A DNA stretch of 64,000 bases from Arion vulgaris (taxonomy: Eukaryota > Mollusca > Gastropoda > Stylommatophora > Arionidae). Of the stretch, positions 46,525 through 57,775 are shown in pieces (within the stretch, counting starts at the first letter, position 1; the number at the start of each line of letters is the position of its first letter). The stretch is from assembly GCA_020796225.1 (NCBI GenBank), contig CM036753.1, positions 806,001 through 870,000 on the forward strand. The letters run 5' to 3'. A program made the translations under genes and the position numbers. The notes under the pieces were generated by a model. That model worked only from the letters and a program-made list of their open reading frames with translations, was not told where the DNA came from and did no database searches.

Positions 46525-47215
46525 AATTTTGCCACCCTACAGTTTCAGAATTTCTCTCTCATATGCCAGATGTCCCGCTTCTGCAGCCGTCATGCTCAGG
46601 CATCAGTTACATCCTGAATCCATCTACTCCGTGGTCTTCCTCCTCTCCACTTTGCTGGGATGCCTCCTTCCATAATGGTCATCTCCAGCCCTTCCTGTCT
46701 CTTCATATGTCCAAAATACTTCAATTTTGTCATTCTTATTTTGAAGAATCTGTCAGTTTTCTTTGATTTTGAGTTCTTTCTGAATAGATCTATTTGTTTT
46801 ATTCTCTGTCCATGATATACGGAAGACTCTTCTGTAACACTTAAATTCGAAAACATATATGTTTTTCCACTGCCCTGTTCTTCTCTTCTTCGTTTTGTTC
46901 TTTATGACCAATTTTAATCACACTTTGTGATACGTTTGATCTTTGCCAAGAATGTGTATACGTTGCCCATTGGTTTGGTAGGCCCCTAAATGCATAGACT
47001 TCTACACGTTTAGGACACATACATCCGATTTCAGCCAAACCTCCTTAGTGCCTCTTACGACATGCGTGGCAGGTAAAAGTGGTTCTATTCTTTACACCCC
47101 AAATTTGGGCCCGGTAACCACTCGGACGGCTGCCCTGTTAAATGTCCATGCTTCACACCCATACATTGCCACTGGAAATAGCATGCTCATAGTATTCTGA
47201 TCTTTGTTTATATAT
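46525..47215 (-). mobile_element. LINE 3' fragment carrying a SINE
   Basis: The minus strand reads MLFPVAMYGCEAWTFNRAVE, then the SINE, then HIYVFEFKCYRRVFRISWTE (46841 downward) and KLKYFGHMKRQEGLEMTIME. The tail is WRGGRPRSRWIQDVTD. This is the usual thumb-to-tail region of an APE-type LINE. It is 5'-truncated and the frame is broken near 46765. Confidence 0.85.
46880..47129 (-). mobile_element. SINE family 1, copy c
   Basis: A 250-bp insertion with a 10-bp direct repeat CTGCCCTGTT (46870-46879 and 47130-47139). Removing it restores the LINE frame FNRAVEKHIYVF. On the minus strand the head is CGTCCGAGTGGTTACCGGGC, the centre CATGTCGTAAGAGGCACTAA and the tail AAGAAGAGAAG. Confidence 0.92.
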
Positions 47216-47219
47216 GTAC

Positions 47220-47665
47220 TAGCAGTTTACCCGTTCTTCGCACTGGGAATTTAGTTTAAATCTATTTGTAAAGTCCCTTAAAGAAACATGACACCTTGCT
47301 TCAAAATAGGCTTCTTCCCCATTAAAAACAATACGTTTTCTCTTCATGCATCGGCCAGTAAAACCTGATACAACAGAATCCCATGAAAGTTGACAAATAA
47401 CAATTTAAAGTGTCCATCATTTCGATTGCCAGTAAAACCTGATACAATTGAATTCCAGTGAAAGTTGAAAAATAACAATTGGCAAATTAAATTTATTCAG
47501 ATTAACTTATCGATGAGTTTTAAAAAAAAAAAAATTGGCCTGAATGTGAATCAAGCGAATGTCTACTGCATTGTAGGCAAGCAAGTTATCAACTACACTA
47601 CATAAACTTACGAAAAAATGTGTTTAAAATATGTTATAATAATAGTGACGTTATCATAGCATTAA
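47220..47665. other. Unassigned repeat starting TACTAGCAGTTTACCCG
   Basis: It begins GTACTAGCAGTTTACCCGTT after a TATATA run. It contains an imperfect duplication (GCCAGTAAAACCTGATACAA at about 47350 and 47429). It looks like the terminus of an interspersed repeat; its possible other end is near 50990. No coding sequence was seen. Confidence 0.4.
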
Positions 47666-48157
47666 GGACAGACCGCACTGTGGTATTATCGATTTTCCTT
47701 AAAAAAACGTAATTTGGGGTTATTTATATTTTAGATAATACATTCAATTCTGAACCAGAAACCATCTTTAGTTTATAATAAAGATTAAGCTATGTATTTT
47801 AATTAAATTGTTTAATTATGTATGTTTTTACCTTTAGCAAGCTAATTATATATTCAAAATCTTAAAATTGTCATAACTTTGCTTCTATTTGGACAATATT
47901 AATAATTTTTTTCCCAAAAAATTAAAGCCTCCCCATAATCTGCGATCGTTTTTATAAACAAATAAAGAATATAACAAGAAATTTCATTGGTTGATAAATA
48001 GTCAGCCATGATACTTTGAAACCCTCAACCAATCAGAGCGGTTCTTACAAAATGCTTACATTTACGATTAGTAAACAGTGGCAATTAGACACGCGCGTTA
48101 CGACTGAAGTGTGTATCTTTTGAGCTAAATAATTTGCTATTACTCTACTAAACCATT

Positions 48158-49744
48158 ATGGATAGTAATAAAGTAATTAAAACAAATAGATATCGTTCAA
48201 AGAAAAGGAAATTTCGAGGTAACCAGTATTCTAGAACGGAAGATTTGAATGCTAGTATCAATACTAGTATTAGTAGTATTGACAGTGTTGAGACGTCGAG
48301 TGGGCAGTTTCAGTTTGAAAATGATGATCCCACAAATTCTAATATTGACATTGATGATACTGTACCTGCCCTTAGTGAATCCAGTTTAAATTTAAACCTG
48401 TCTGTTCCAACTTCATCATCTTTTCAGAAGCTAAACAAGTCTTTAAATTTAGTAGAAGTTCCTGAAGTTCCAGAAATTAGTGGCTATCGATTTCTTGACA
48501 TAGAAAATGTGATTTCTTTCGTTCAATTGTTACCATGTTCAAATTGTTTTGATATGAGTAGCAAAAATACATTCATAGTGAAAGAAGTGCTAATTGGAGT
48601 AGAAAGCCATTTACATTTTACCTGTACTTTATGTGCACATGTAATTTCATTGAAGTCGTACAGAAATGTCAACCTGCGATTGCAGTTGGCAATGTATAGC
48701 ATTGGCTGTCATTATGAGAAAACTAAACAGTTTCTTGGGAATATGAACATGCCACCTCCTGTTGGTGAAACAAGAAGCCGTGTTTTAAAAAAACAGATTC
48801 ATGATGCTACAAAGGATGTAGCAAAACAATGCATGTCAGAGGCAGCAAAAGAACTGAAAGATGAACAGGGTCCAGAAGTCACAGTCAGCTGCGATGCGAC
48901 ATGGCAACGTCGTGGATTTGTCTCCAAGAATGGGGTATCTACAGTACTGTCTGTAAATACAAATAAAGGGCCTTCGAAGGTACTAGACAGTTATGTGAGT
49001 AGCAACCACTGTGCTAAATGTTTGAATGCCAAGAAAAGATTTCCCAACATTGCGGATTATCAAGAATGGTTTAAAACCCATGCCAGTAACTGTCAACAAA
49101 ATCACATAGGTTCTTCTGGAAAGATGGAACCTGATGGCATAATGAACATCTTTCGCAGGTCTGAGAAGAACCATAACCTCATTTATACTGGTTATTTAGG
49201 TGATGGGGATTCTAAAAGTTATAAATCAGTAGCTGAAGCTGTTCCTCCAGTATATAATGGTGCCTCTATAACTAAATTAGAATGTTGCGGCCATATCCAG
49301 AAGCGAATGGGAAAGCGCTTACTGGACAAGGTTAGTGAATATAAGGGCCAATCATTTACAGAGGGTGGGAAAAAGTTTATAGGAATAGGGGGAGCAGGTA
49401 GATTAACTGTAACCGCCATTAAACGCATTCAGGGTCATTATGGTGCAGCTATTAGGAAAAATATTGGGAATTTAGAGGAAATGAAAAAAAGTGTCTGGGC
49501 CATTTTTAACCACCGTAAAGGTAATCATGAGGACTGTGGTAGCTGGTGTCCTAAAGATAAAGTTTTAGCTGATAAAAACAAACTACCTAACTTTGTTTTG
49601 GACAAGATAATGCCTGTATTTGTCGAGCTATCTTCTGAGGTTTTGTTGAAAAAATGCCTTCATGGTGGTACTCAAAATGCAAGCAATCTTTCCATCATCT
49701 TATATGGACTCGCTGTCCTAAGACCACATTTGTGGGGAGGATAA
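48158..49744 (+). CDS. Mutator-like transposase (nearly intact, one C-terminal frameshift)
   Basis: The 528-residue open frame starts at an ATG in context ACCATTATGG. The N-terminus is basic then acidic/Ser-rich, with no clear domain until about residue 105 (GYRFLDIENVISFVQLLPCS). A zinc-type region follows with C-x2-C pairs (PCSNC about 124, CTLCAH about 157). The transposase core has SCDATWQRRGF (Asp about 246), a zinc cluster CAKCL with HASNC (about 285-310), SSGKMEPDGIMNIFRRS and YTGYLGDGDSKSY (Asp about 349-351). LECCGHIQKRMGKRL follows. This matches the 'Mutator-like transposase' proteins common in invertebrates. After TQNA (about 49675) the correct continuation (HHLIWTRCPKTTFVGR, IAVDDATIVFNNGELG) lies in another frame to 49875, so one small indel truncates it. 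Confidence 0.82.
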   Translation: MDSNKVIKTNRYRSKKRKFRGNQYSRTEDLNASINTSISSIDSVETSSGQFQFENDDPTNSNIDIDDTVPALSESSLNLNLSVPTSSSFQKLNKSLNLVEVPEVPEISGYRFLDIENVISFVQLLPCSNCFDMSSKNTFIVKEVLIGVESHLHFTCTLCAHVISLKSYRNVNLRLQLAMYSIGCHYEKTKQFLGNMNMPPPVGETRSRVLKKQIHDATKDVAKQCMSEAAKELKDEQGPEVTVSCDATWQRRGFVSKNGVSTVLSVNTNKGPSKVLDSYVSSNHCAKCLNAKKRFPNIADYQEWFKTHASNCQQNHIGSSGKMEPDGIMNIFRRSEKNHNLIYTGYLGDGDSKSYKSVAEAVPPVYNGASITKLECCGHIQKRMGKRLLDKVSEYKGQSFTEGGKKFIGIGGAGRLTVTAIKRIQGHYGAAIRKNIGNLEEMKKSVWAIFNHRKGNHEDCGSWCPKDKVLADKNKLPNFVLDKIMPVFVELSSEVLLKKCLHGGTQNASNLSIILYGLAVLRPHLWGG

Positions 49745-49930
49745 GGTTGGAAATAGCTGTTGATGATGCCACTATAGTCTTTAATAATGGGGAATTAGGA
49801 AGACATAGTATTTTTAACAAACTGAGCTTATCCTTTGGAAAACATTGTTTTCAGTTGCTTTTTGACCGTAGATAAACGCATATCTTCCTCATTAAAACAA
49901 AATTTAAATACAAAAAAAGGTAGAAAGGTA
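49670..49930 (+). pseudogene. Displaced C-terminus of the Mutator-like transposase
   Basis: In the next frame the sequence reads SFHHLIWTRCPKTTFVGRIR, LEIAVDDATIVFNNGELGRH and FGKHCFQLLFDRR before a stop at 49873-49875. One further shift gives VDKRISSSLKQNLNTKKGRK, which looks like the basic end of the protein. Two indels therefore separate this part from the main open frame. They could be real decay or consensus errors. Confidence 0.75.
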
Positions 49931-50589
49931 TAAAAAATCATTGCTAACAGTTCAAGAGTTGGCTGGGGAAGATTGTTATGTTCCTGGCGGGTTTTAAACT
50001 GCATTACTGCCTTCAATAATTCAGAATTTGTCGGTTTTTTTGACATTTTCTCAAAACTGTTATTTTACTTAAATGTATGTCCAAAATACAATTTTATTCC
50101 AAAACTACTCAAAGAAAAGCTGTAAAAATTTGCACACTTCTTCCTTATGCACATGTGCTCAGCCCCTACCACTTTTATTAGAATTCCTTGAATAGTTTTT
50201 ATGTATTGTGCAAAAAGATATCTCTTACCCCACTTCTTTTTCGTCAAAAATATGGATTTGGATGAAAAAATTCAGGTAAGTCTCATTTCTTTATATTTTA
50301 AAATCTTTTTCTACCAGCTAAAGATATGGTGATTTAGTATAACATCTGAAATTTCTATTGTGCTTACTTTAATAGAGCTTAAATCATCCTGTATTTGGCA
50401 ATGTCACTTTTTTAACTTTTACGACCAAAAACATCAATATTTAACATTTTTGCCTAGAATATATGTGTTTGGATTTTTAAATAATTTTATTGAGTTTTTA
50501 CATTATGTTGATAACTTAGAACCATATAAAAACCTTGGATTCTTAAGATTTAGGTTTAGGGGTGCCGTCTGTCCTTAAGGACTGAGCAG

Positions 50590-50750
50590 AAAGAAATAAT
50601 CTTTGTCAAAATCTGTATGTAGTGTGCTGTGACATTTGTCACTTTGTTGTATTGTTTGATTGATAAAGGCCTTGTTGGTAAAGCGTTGCTGTGTATTGTT
50701 TTTTTATTTTGGAAAACTACCGTACTTTGTGATTCGCATTCCACCAGCGA
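50590..50750 (+). mobile_element. Penelope terminal-repeat fragment
   Basis: A diverged solo piece of the Penelope arm: TTGTATTGTTTGATTGATAA, AGGCCTTGTTGGTAAAGCGT, then the TACCGTACTTTGT end. It keeps the hairpin region (50657-50700), but the GAAAC box reads AAAGC. It directly abuts the right TTAA of the Mutator-like element. Confidence 0.75.
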
Positions 50751-50754
50751 AATT

Positions 50755-51012
50755 AACACCGTGATCACGTGACCGGGAACATCGTGAAAACATTGAAAGA
50801 CAATTTCTGCGATTTCTATACAGAATGACCAGGTGCGTTAAGTTGGGAATATGGTTATAGAAACGTATAAAAAGTCTAGTTTGATAATTTTTCCCTCTTC
50901 GTATCCATGAAAGCCACCTTCTTGCCAAATTTCAAGTCCGTAGGATGTCCAGATATCTCCAAACAATTGGGACAGACATACAATTCCATTCATCTTTGTC
51001 TTATATATATAA
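50755..51012. other. Interspersed-repeat end, unassigned
   Basis: It ends in GGGACAGACATACAATTCCA and a TATATATA run. Flanking words ATCTTTGT-TTATATAT (right) and ATCTTTGTTTATATAT (left, about 47204) are alike, so 47220-50990 may be one compound insertion. Confidence 0.35.
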
Positions 51013-51135
51013 AATTTGTTCTCTAACAAGATACCATTTCACTGCACTGACTAGCAGAAGATCTTCTAGTTAGCTAGATATTATTATACTGCATAGAATC
51101 AAACAGAAACTGTATCTACTACTACTACTACTAAC

Positions 51136-51276
51136 CTGTGAAATGATTAATCCCTGAACACGTACATAGTGATTTAATAGTCTTTGACCAGCATCTTTGG
51201 CCATAGCAAATAGATCAGTTGCAGCAGTCACAGATGCCTTGTCCTCCACCATAAACTGCTCCTCTGCTAGTGACAG
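51136..51276 (-). CDS. VPS51: VPS51 internal exon (47 codons)
   Basis: The exon is 141 nt, phase 0, with acceptor TGTGTAG and donor GTTAGT. It encodes LSLAEEQFMVEDKASVTAAT, then an A-x-R-LL-HYV segment ending VQGLIISQ. The HYV-VQGL-ISQ end followed by [12 protein letters not shown] on the next exon is diagnostic for VPS51. The next exon is 21.7 kb away. That intron carries the large nested LINE stack and the Mutator-like element. Confidence 0.95.
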
Positions 51277-51365
51277 CTACACACAATGTACACAGCAAGA
51301 ACAAATAACAATTATTTCACAAATGAATAGAGACTATGTGCTATAAATTAGCTACAGGTCACTTC

Positions 51366-51510
51366 TATATTTGGCCTTCTCGTCTTTAGAGATGGTCAAC
51401 TGGGGAGTGTTTTACAGTGACAACTTCTCACTTTATGCTTGTCTCTATTTTCTTTCAGCCCGTCCCTAAGTCTCTTTTTAATAGATTGTGCACCTAGCCT
51501 GGACAGTCAA
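51366..51510 (-). mobile_element. LINE family A, short 3' end
   Basis: About 140 bases match the 3' ends of the copies at 7951 and 44945: TTGGCCTTCTCGTCTTTAGA, GATGGTCAACTGGGGAGTGT, TTTACAGTGACAACTTCTCA. It is heavily 5'-truncated. Confidence 0.75.
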
Positions 51511-51639
51511 TATGGGCAATGTATCTTGTCCATCTTGCACACAAACCACGTCTATAACCTACTGTTTCATCGAAAGGAAAGACAAAGTCTGGAATAAGCA
51601 CATAAACATCAAATGCCTTAGGGTACCTTCCTCCAGATA

Positions 51640-53715
51640 CCAAAAATATTGTTAGAGCAGATACATACACACATAATAACTCTCCAACTACCAAAGATAT
51701 TGCTAGAGCAGATACACACACACATAATAACTCTCCAACTACCAAAGATATTGCTAGAGCAGATACACACACACACATGATAACTCTCCAACTACCAAAG
51801 ATATTGTTAGAGCAGATACATACACACATAATAACTCTCCAACTACCAAAGATATTGTTAGAGCAGATACATACACACACAATTTCCAACTACAAAGATA
51901 TTGTTAGAGCAGATACAACACACAACACTAATAACTCTCCAACTACCAAAGATATTGTAGAGCAGATACAACACACATAATAACTCTCCCAAATACCAAA
52001 GATATTGCTAGAGCAGATACAACACACATAATAACTCTCCAACTACCAAAGATATTGCTAGAGCAGATACACACACACATAATAACTCTCCAACTATCAA
52101 AGATATTGTTAGAGCAGATACACACACACATAATAACTCTCCAACTACCAAAGATATTGTTAGAGCAGATACACACACACATAATAACTCTCCAACTACC
52201 AAAGATATTGTTAGAGCAGATACATACACACATAATAACTCTCCAACTACCAAAGATATTGTTAGAGCAGATACAAACACACATAATAACTCTCCAACTA
52301 CCAAAGATATTGCTAGAGCAGATACACACACACATAATAACTCTCCAACTACCAAAGATATTGCTAGAGCAGATACACACACACATAATAACTCTCCAAC
52401 TACAAAGATATTGTTAGAGCAGATACACACATAATAACTCTCCAACTACCAAAGATATTGTTAGAGCAGATACAACACACATAATACTCTCCAACTACCA
52501 AAGATATTGTTAGAGCAGATACATACACACACACACACATAATAACTCTCCAACTACCAAAGATATTGCTAGAGCAGATACACACACATAATAACTCTCC
52601 AACTACCAAAGATATTGTTAGAGCAGATACAAACACACATAATAACTCTCCAACTACCAAAGATATTGCTAGAGCAGATACACACACACATAATAACTCT
52701 CCAACTACCAAAGATATTGTTAGAGCAGATACACACACACATAATAACTCTCCAACTACAAAGATATTGTTAGAGCAGATACATCCCCACACACATAATA
52801 ACTCTCCAACTACCAAAGATATTGTTAGAGCAGATACATACATACACACATAACTCTCCAACTACCAAAGATATTGTTAGAGCAGATACACACACACATA
52901 ATAACTCTCCAACTACCAAAGATATTGTTAGAGCAGACACACACACACACATAATAACTCTCCAACTACCAAAGATATTGTTAGAGCAGATACATACACA
53001 CACACACATAATAACTCTCCAACTACCAAAGATATTGTTAGAGCAGATACATACACACATAATAACTCTCCAACTACCAAAGATATTGTTAGAGCAGATA
53101 CATACACACATAATAACTCTCCAACTACCAAAGATATTGTTAGAGCAGATACATACACACATAATAACTCTCCAACTACCAAAGATATTGTTAGAGCAGA
53201 TACATACACACATAATAACTCTCCAACTACCAAAGATATTGTTAGAGCAGATACAAACACACATAATAACTCTCCAACTACCAAAGATATTGTTAGAGCA
53301 GATACACACACACATAATAACTCTCCAACTACCAAAGATATTGTTAGAGCAGATACACACACACATAATAACTCTCCAACTACCAAAGATATTGTTAGAG
53401 CAGATACACACACACATAATAACTCTCCAACTACCAAATATATTGTTAGAGCAGATACACACACACATAATAACTCTCCAACTATCAAAGATATTGTTAG
53501 AGCAGATACACACACACATAATAACTCTCCAACTACCAAAGATATTGTTAGAGCAGATACACACACACATAATAACTCTCCAACTACCAAAGATATTGCT
53601 AGAGCAGATACACACACACATAATAACTCTCCAACTACCAAAGATATTGTTAGAGCAGATACAAACACACATAATAACTCTCCAACTACCAAAGATATTG
53701 TTAGAGCAGATATAC
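51640..53715. repeat. 51-bp minisatellite (ATAACTCTCCAACTACCAAAG)
   Basis: About 41 copies of ATAACTCTCCAACTACCAAA, GATATTGTTAGAGCAGATAC, ACACACACAT. The variants GTTAG/GCTAG and ACACA/ATACA/AAACA alternate. The period is 17 codons, giving ITLQLPKILLEQIHTHI on one strand and CICSNNIFGSWRVIMCV on the other. Neither is a gene. Confidence 0.96.
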
Positions 53716-53809
53716 TGTCAATCTACTGAAGACATTTCAATATATTTTTTTCAAATGATGTCCACCAGACACTAAGCACACTCTGCTAATTTTCTATAAA
53801 CTGAGTCAA

Positions 53810-54515
53810 CAAATAATGACTAACACTAACTTCCATCTTAGATTCTAGTAACAAATAATGACTAACTTCCATCTTAGATTCTAGCAACAAATAATGACTA
53901 ACTCTAACTTCTATCTTAGATTCTAACAACAAAAAATGACTAACTTCTATCTTAGATTCTAACAACAAATAATGTCTAACTTCCATCTTAGATTCTAGTA
54001 ACAAATAATGACTAACTTCCATCTTAGATTCTAGCAACAAATAATGACTAACTTACATCTTAGATTCTAGCAACAAATAATGACTAACTTCCATCTTAGA
54101 TTCTAGTAACAAATAATGACTAACTTCCATCTTAGATTCTAGCAACAAATAATGACTAACTTCCATCTTAGATTCTAGCAACAAATAATGTACTTAACTT
54201 CCATCTTAGATTTTAGCAACAAATAATGACCTTAGATTCTAGCAACAAATAATGAACTCCATCTAGATTCAGCAACAAATAATGACTAACTTCCATCTTA
54301 GATTCTATCAACAAATAATGACTAACTTCCATCTTAGATTCTAGCAACAAATAATGACTAACTTCCATCTTAGATTCTAGCAACAAATAATGACTAACTC
54401 TAATTTCCATCTTAGATTCTAGCAACAAATGATGACTAACTCTAACTTCCATCTTAGATTCTAGCAACAAATAATGACTAACACTAACTTCCATCCTAGA
54501 TTCTAGCAACAAATG
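53810..54515. repeat. 36-bp minisatellite next to a VPS51 donor
   Basis: About 20 copies of AATAATGACTAACTTCCATC, TTAGATTCTAGCAACA with an optional insert of six bases (ACTCTA). The array stops about 30 bases from the donor of the 54543-54647 exon. Confidence 0.95.
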
Positions 54516-54542
54516 TTCTACCTCATCAAACTGCTGACTTAC

Positions 54543-54647
54543 TAGATAGGAAATGGCAGCATTTTCCAAGTCAATACAAAACCTGGACAAGATTATCAGC
54601 AGGGCAGGTGGACTTGTAGTTTTGTCACCAGGTACTTCACAGAAATC
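54543..54647 (-). CDS. VPS51: VPS51 internal exon (35 codons)
   Basis: The exon is 105 nt, phase 0, with acceptor GCAACAG and donor GTAAGT. It reads DFCEVPGDKTTSPPALLIIL then SRFCIDLENAAISYL. The LSR-C-D-E-A-ISY pattern matches the stretch of VPS51 just before the EEQF segment, and the join to the next exon rebuilds that conserved sequence. It is sandwiched between two minisatellites. The 36-bp array ends about 30 bases past the donor, and the 45-bp array starts about 50 bases before the acceptor. Confidence 0.95.
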
Positions 54648-54695
54648 CTGTTGCCATGACAATAACAAACAAATTCATGAATACAATATTCAGAA

Positions 54696-55572
54696 GTCAA
54701 GTTGTTCTATTATTCTCTACATTTATTCAATGTCTTCTGTAGCCACATGTTCTATTATTCACTACATTTACTCAATGTCTTCTGTAACCCCATGTTCTAT
54801 TATTCTCTACATTTATTCAATGTCTTCTGTAGCCACATGTTCTATTATTCACTACATGTATTCAATGTCTTCTGTAGCCACATGTTCTATTATTCTCTAC
54901 ATTTACTCAATGTCTTCTGTAGCCACATGTTCTATTATTCACTACATTTACTCAATGTCTTCTGTAGCCACATGTTCTATTATTCTCTACATTTACTCAA
55001 TGTCTTCTGTAGCCACATGTTCTATTATTCTCTACATTTATTCAATGTCTTCTGTAGCACCATGTTCTATTATTCTCTACATTTATTCAATGTCTTCTGT
55101 AGCCACATGTTCTATTATTCTCTACATTTACTCAATGTCTTATGTAGCCACATGTTCTATTATTCACTACATTTAATCAATGTCTTCTGTAGCCACATGT
55201 TCTATTATTCTCTACATTTATTCAATGTCTTCTGTAGCCACATGTTCTATTATTCACTACATTTACTCAATGTCTTCTGTAGCCACATGTTCTATTATTC
55301 TCTACATTTATTCAATGTCTTCTGTAGCCACATGTTCTATTATTCTCTACATTTATTCAATGTCTTCTGTAGCCACATGTTCTATTATTCACTACATTTA
55401 CTCAATGTCTTCTGTAGCCCCATGTTCTATTATTCTCTACATTTATTCAATGTCTTCTGTAGCCACATGTTCTATTATTCTCTACATTTATTCAATGTCT
55501 TCTGTAGCACCATGTTCTATTATTCTCTACATTTACTCAATGTCTTCTGTAGCCACATGTTCTATTATTCTC
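54696..55572. repeat. 45-bp minisatellite next to a VPS51 acceptor
   Basis: About 19 very regular copies of TGTTCTATTATTCTCTACAT, TTATTCAATGTCTTCTGTAG, CCACA. Alternating words are CTCTAC/CACTAC and TTATTC/TTACTC. The array starts about 50 bases upstream of the acceptor at 54648. Strand-wise it is purine-rich on the VPS51 sense strand. Confidence 0.96.
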
Positions 55573-55735
55573 ACACATACAAGCTCACAGATACAAGCTC
55601 ACACATACAAGCAGCTCAGTTATACAAGCTCATACATACAAGCTCACACATACAAGCTCACACATACAAGCTCACACATACAAGCAGCTCAGTTCATACA
55701 CACACAACAGGTGTACTACTACTACTACTACTATT
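55573..55735. repeat. 14-bp repeat (CACATACAAGCTCA) and (CTA)n
   Basis: About nine copies of CACATACAAGCTCA with an AAGCAGCTCAGTT variant, followed by a short CACACA patch and (CTA)n at 55714-55733. Confidence 0.9.
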
Positions 55736-55879
55736 GAAGTACTTCATACAGAGACCCACATAGATTTCAATAAAAATATAGAGGAACAAGACAGAACACG
55801 AGGAACAAGATAGATTTTCTGTCTGCCAGTGACCTGAGGTCTCTATGAGGTCATGTGATGTGACACTATAGATACATAA

Positions 55880-56490
55880 TTGACATATCATTTATCTTGT
55901 AAACACCTTCTTGACATGTGATGACATATCATTTATCTTGTGAACACCTTCTTGACATGTGATGACATATCATTTATCTTGTGAACATCTTCTTGACATG
56001 TGATGACATATCATTTATCTTGTGAACACCTTCTTGACATGTGATGACATATTTATCTTGTGAACACCTCTTGACATGTGATGACATATTTATCTTGTGA
56101 ACACCTTCTTGACATGTGATGACATATTTATCTTGTGAACATCTTCTTGACATGTGATGACATATCATTTATCTTGTGAACACCTTCTTGGCATGTGATG
56201 ACATATCATTTATCTTGTGAATATCTTCTTGACATGTGATGACATATTTATCTTGTGAACACCTCTTGACATGTGATGACATATTTATCTTGTGAACACC
56301 TTCTTGACATGTGATGACATATTTATCTTGTGAACATCTTCTTGACATGTGATGACATATCATTTATCTTGTGAACACCTTCTTGACATGTGATGACATA
56401 TCATTTATCTTGTGAATATCTTCTTGACATGTGATGACATATTTATCTTGTGAACACCTTCTTGACATGTGACATATCATATCCACTGTG
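55880..56490. repeat. 35-41-bp minisatellite (CTTGACATGTGATGACATAT)
   Basis: About 15 copies of CTTGACATGTGATGACATAT, CATTTATCTTGTGAACACCT, T. Long and short (without CATT) forms form a larger pattern: 55974-56168 and 56169-56363 are nearly the same 195-base block repeated. Confidence 0.93.
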
Positions 56491-56554
56491 TCATTTATCT
56501 GTCTATTATCCCATCTTCATTCTCTCCAAACTTGATATGACAGCAATGCCAGTT

Positions 56555-57180
56555 TCAATAACTAGGCTAAACCTAATATCTTCAACACATATGTCAATAA
56601 CCCTGGCTAAACCTGATATCTTCAACAGATATGTCAATAACCCAGGCTAAGCCTGATATCTTCAACAGATATGTCAATAGCTAGGCTAAACCTGATATCT
56701 TCAACAGATATGTCAATAACCTGGATAAACCTAATATCTTCAACAAATATGTCAATAACCCTGGCTAAACCTGATATCTTCAACAGATATGTCAATAACC
56801 CAGGCTAAACCTGATATCTTCAACAGATATGTCAATAACCCTGGCTAAACCTGATATCTTCAACAGATATGTCAATAACTCAGGCTAAACCTGATATCTT
56901 TAACAGATATGTCAATAACCCTGGCTAAACCTGATATCTTCAACAGATATGTCAATAGCAGCTAAACCTAATATCTTCAACAGATATGTAATCTTTGCTA
57001 AACTATATATCTTCAACAGATATGTCAATACCTGCTAAACCTGATTCTTACAGATTGTCAATAACCTACTAAACCTGATATCTCCACATGATGATGTACA
57101 TATACCTGTAAACCTAATATCTTCAGCAGATTTCACTACCTGACTAAACCTGATGTCTTCACAGATATTCATCCTGTGAA
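56555..57180. repeat. 40-bp minisatellite, first block
   Basis: About 15 copies of CTAAACCTGATATCTTCAAC, AGATATGTCAATAACCTAGG. Copies after 56950 are badly eroded by small deletions. Confidence 0.92.
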
Positions 57181-57775
57181 CCATTATCTTACAATTGTAT
57201 AACCATATCACTATATCTGATGTGTCAAACCTGCAACCTACATCTTGACATGTGATGACATATTATCTGAACACCTCTTGTCATGTGATGACTATATTTA
57301 TCTTGTATGAAACCTTCTTGACGATATGATACATAAACCTATCTCTGTCAACATTTCTTGACAGCTGATGACATATCATTTCATCTGAACAACTTCTTGG
57401 CATGTGATACATATCACATTTATCTTGTGAATATCTTCTTAACATGTATGACATATTTATCCTGCTAACACCTCTTACATGTGATGCATATTTATCTGTG
57501 AACACCTTCTTGACATGTGCATGACATATCTATATCTTTAACATCTTCATGACATGGCTATGACTATTCAATTTATCCTTGTAACACCTTCTTGACATGT
57601 GATACATATCATTATCTTGCTAATATCTTCTTGACATGTGATGACATATTTATCTTGTAAACTACTTCACATTGACATGGACATATCCTATATCTCACTG
57701 ATGTCATTTATCCTGCTATTATCCATCTTCATTTCTCTCCAAACTAATATGACAGCAATAGTCTCAATAACCCAG
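57180..57775. repeat. Eroded second copy of the 35-41-bp block and spacer
   Basis: A diverged, deletion-rich copy of 55880-56560. It includes the unique spacer (CATCTTCATTTCTCTCCAAA, CTAATATGACAGCAATAGTC) that separates the two repeat types at 56510-56560. Confidence 0.85.

Larger units (their letters stand above)
47666..50574 (+). mobile_element. TTAA-flanked DNA transposon with Mutator-like transposase
   Basis: A 2909-bp segment bounded by TTAA (47662-47665 and 50575-50578). The inverted ends are GGACAGACCGCAC on the left and, read inward, GGACAGACGGCAC on the right. The transposase gene starts about 490 bases inside the left end. Outside the termini no direct repeat longer than TTAA is visible. 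TTAA duplication is known for piggyBac and Kolobok elements, while classical Mutator-like elements make 8-11 bp. The short TIR and the unexpected target leave some doubt about the borders. Confidence 0.7.

Noticed and set aside
51494..55763. Long frames (up to 353 codons) rich in C/I/S or H/N/F
   Set aside because: They come from the 51-, 36- and 45-bp satellites, whose periods are multiples of three. The opposite strand is equally open.
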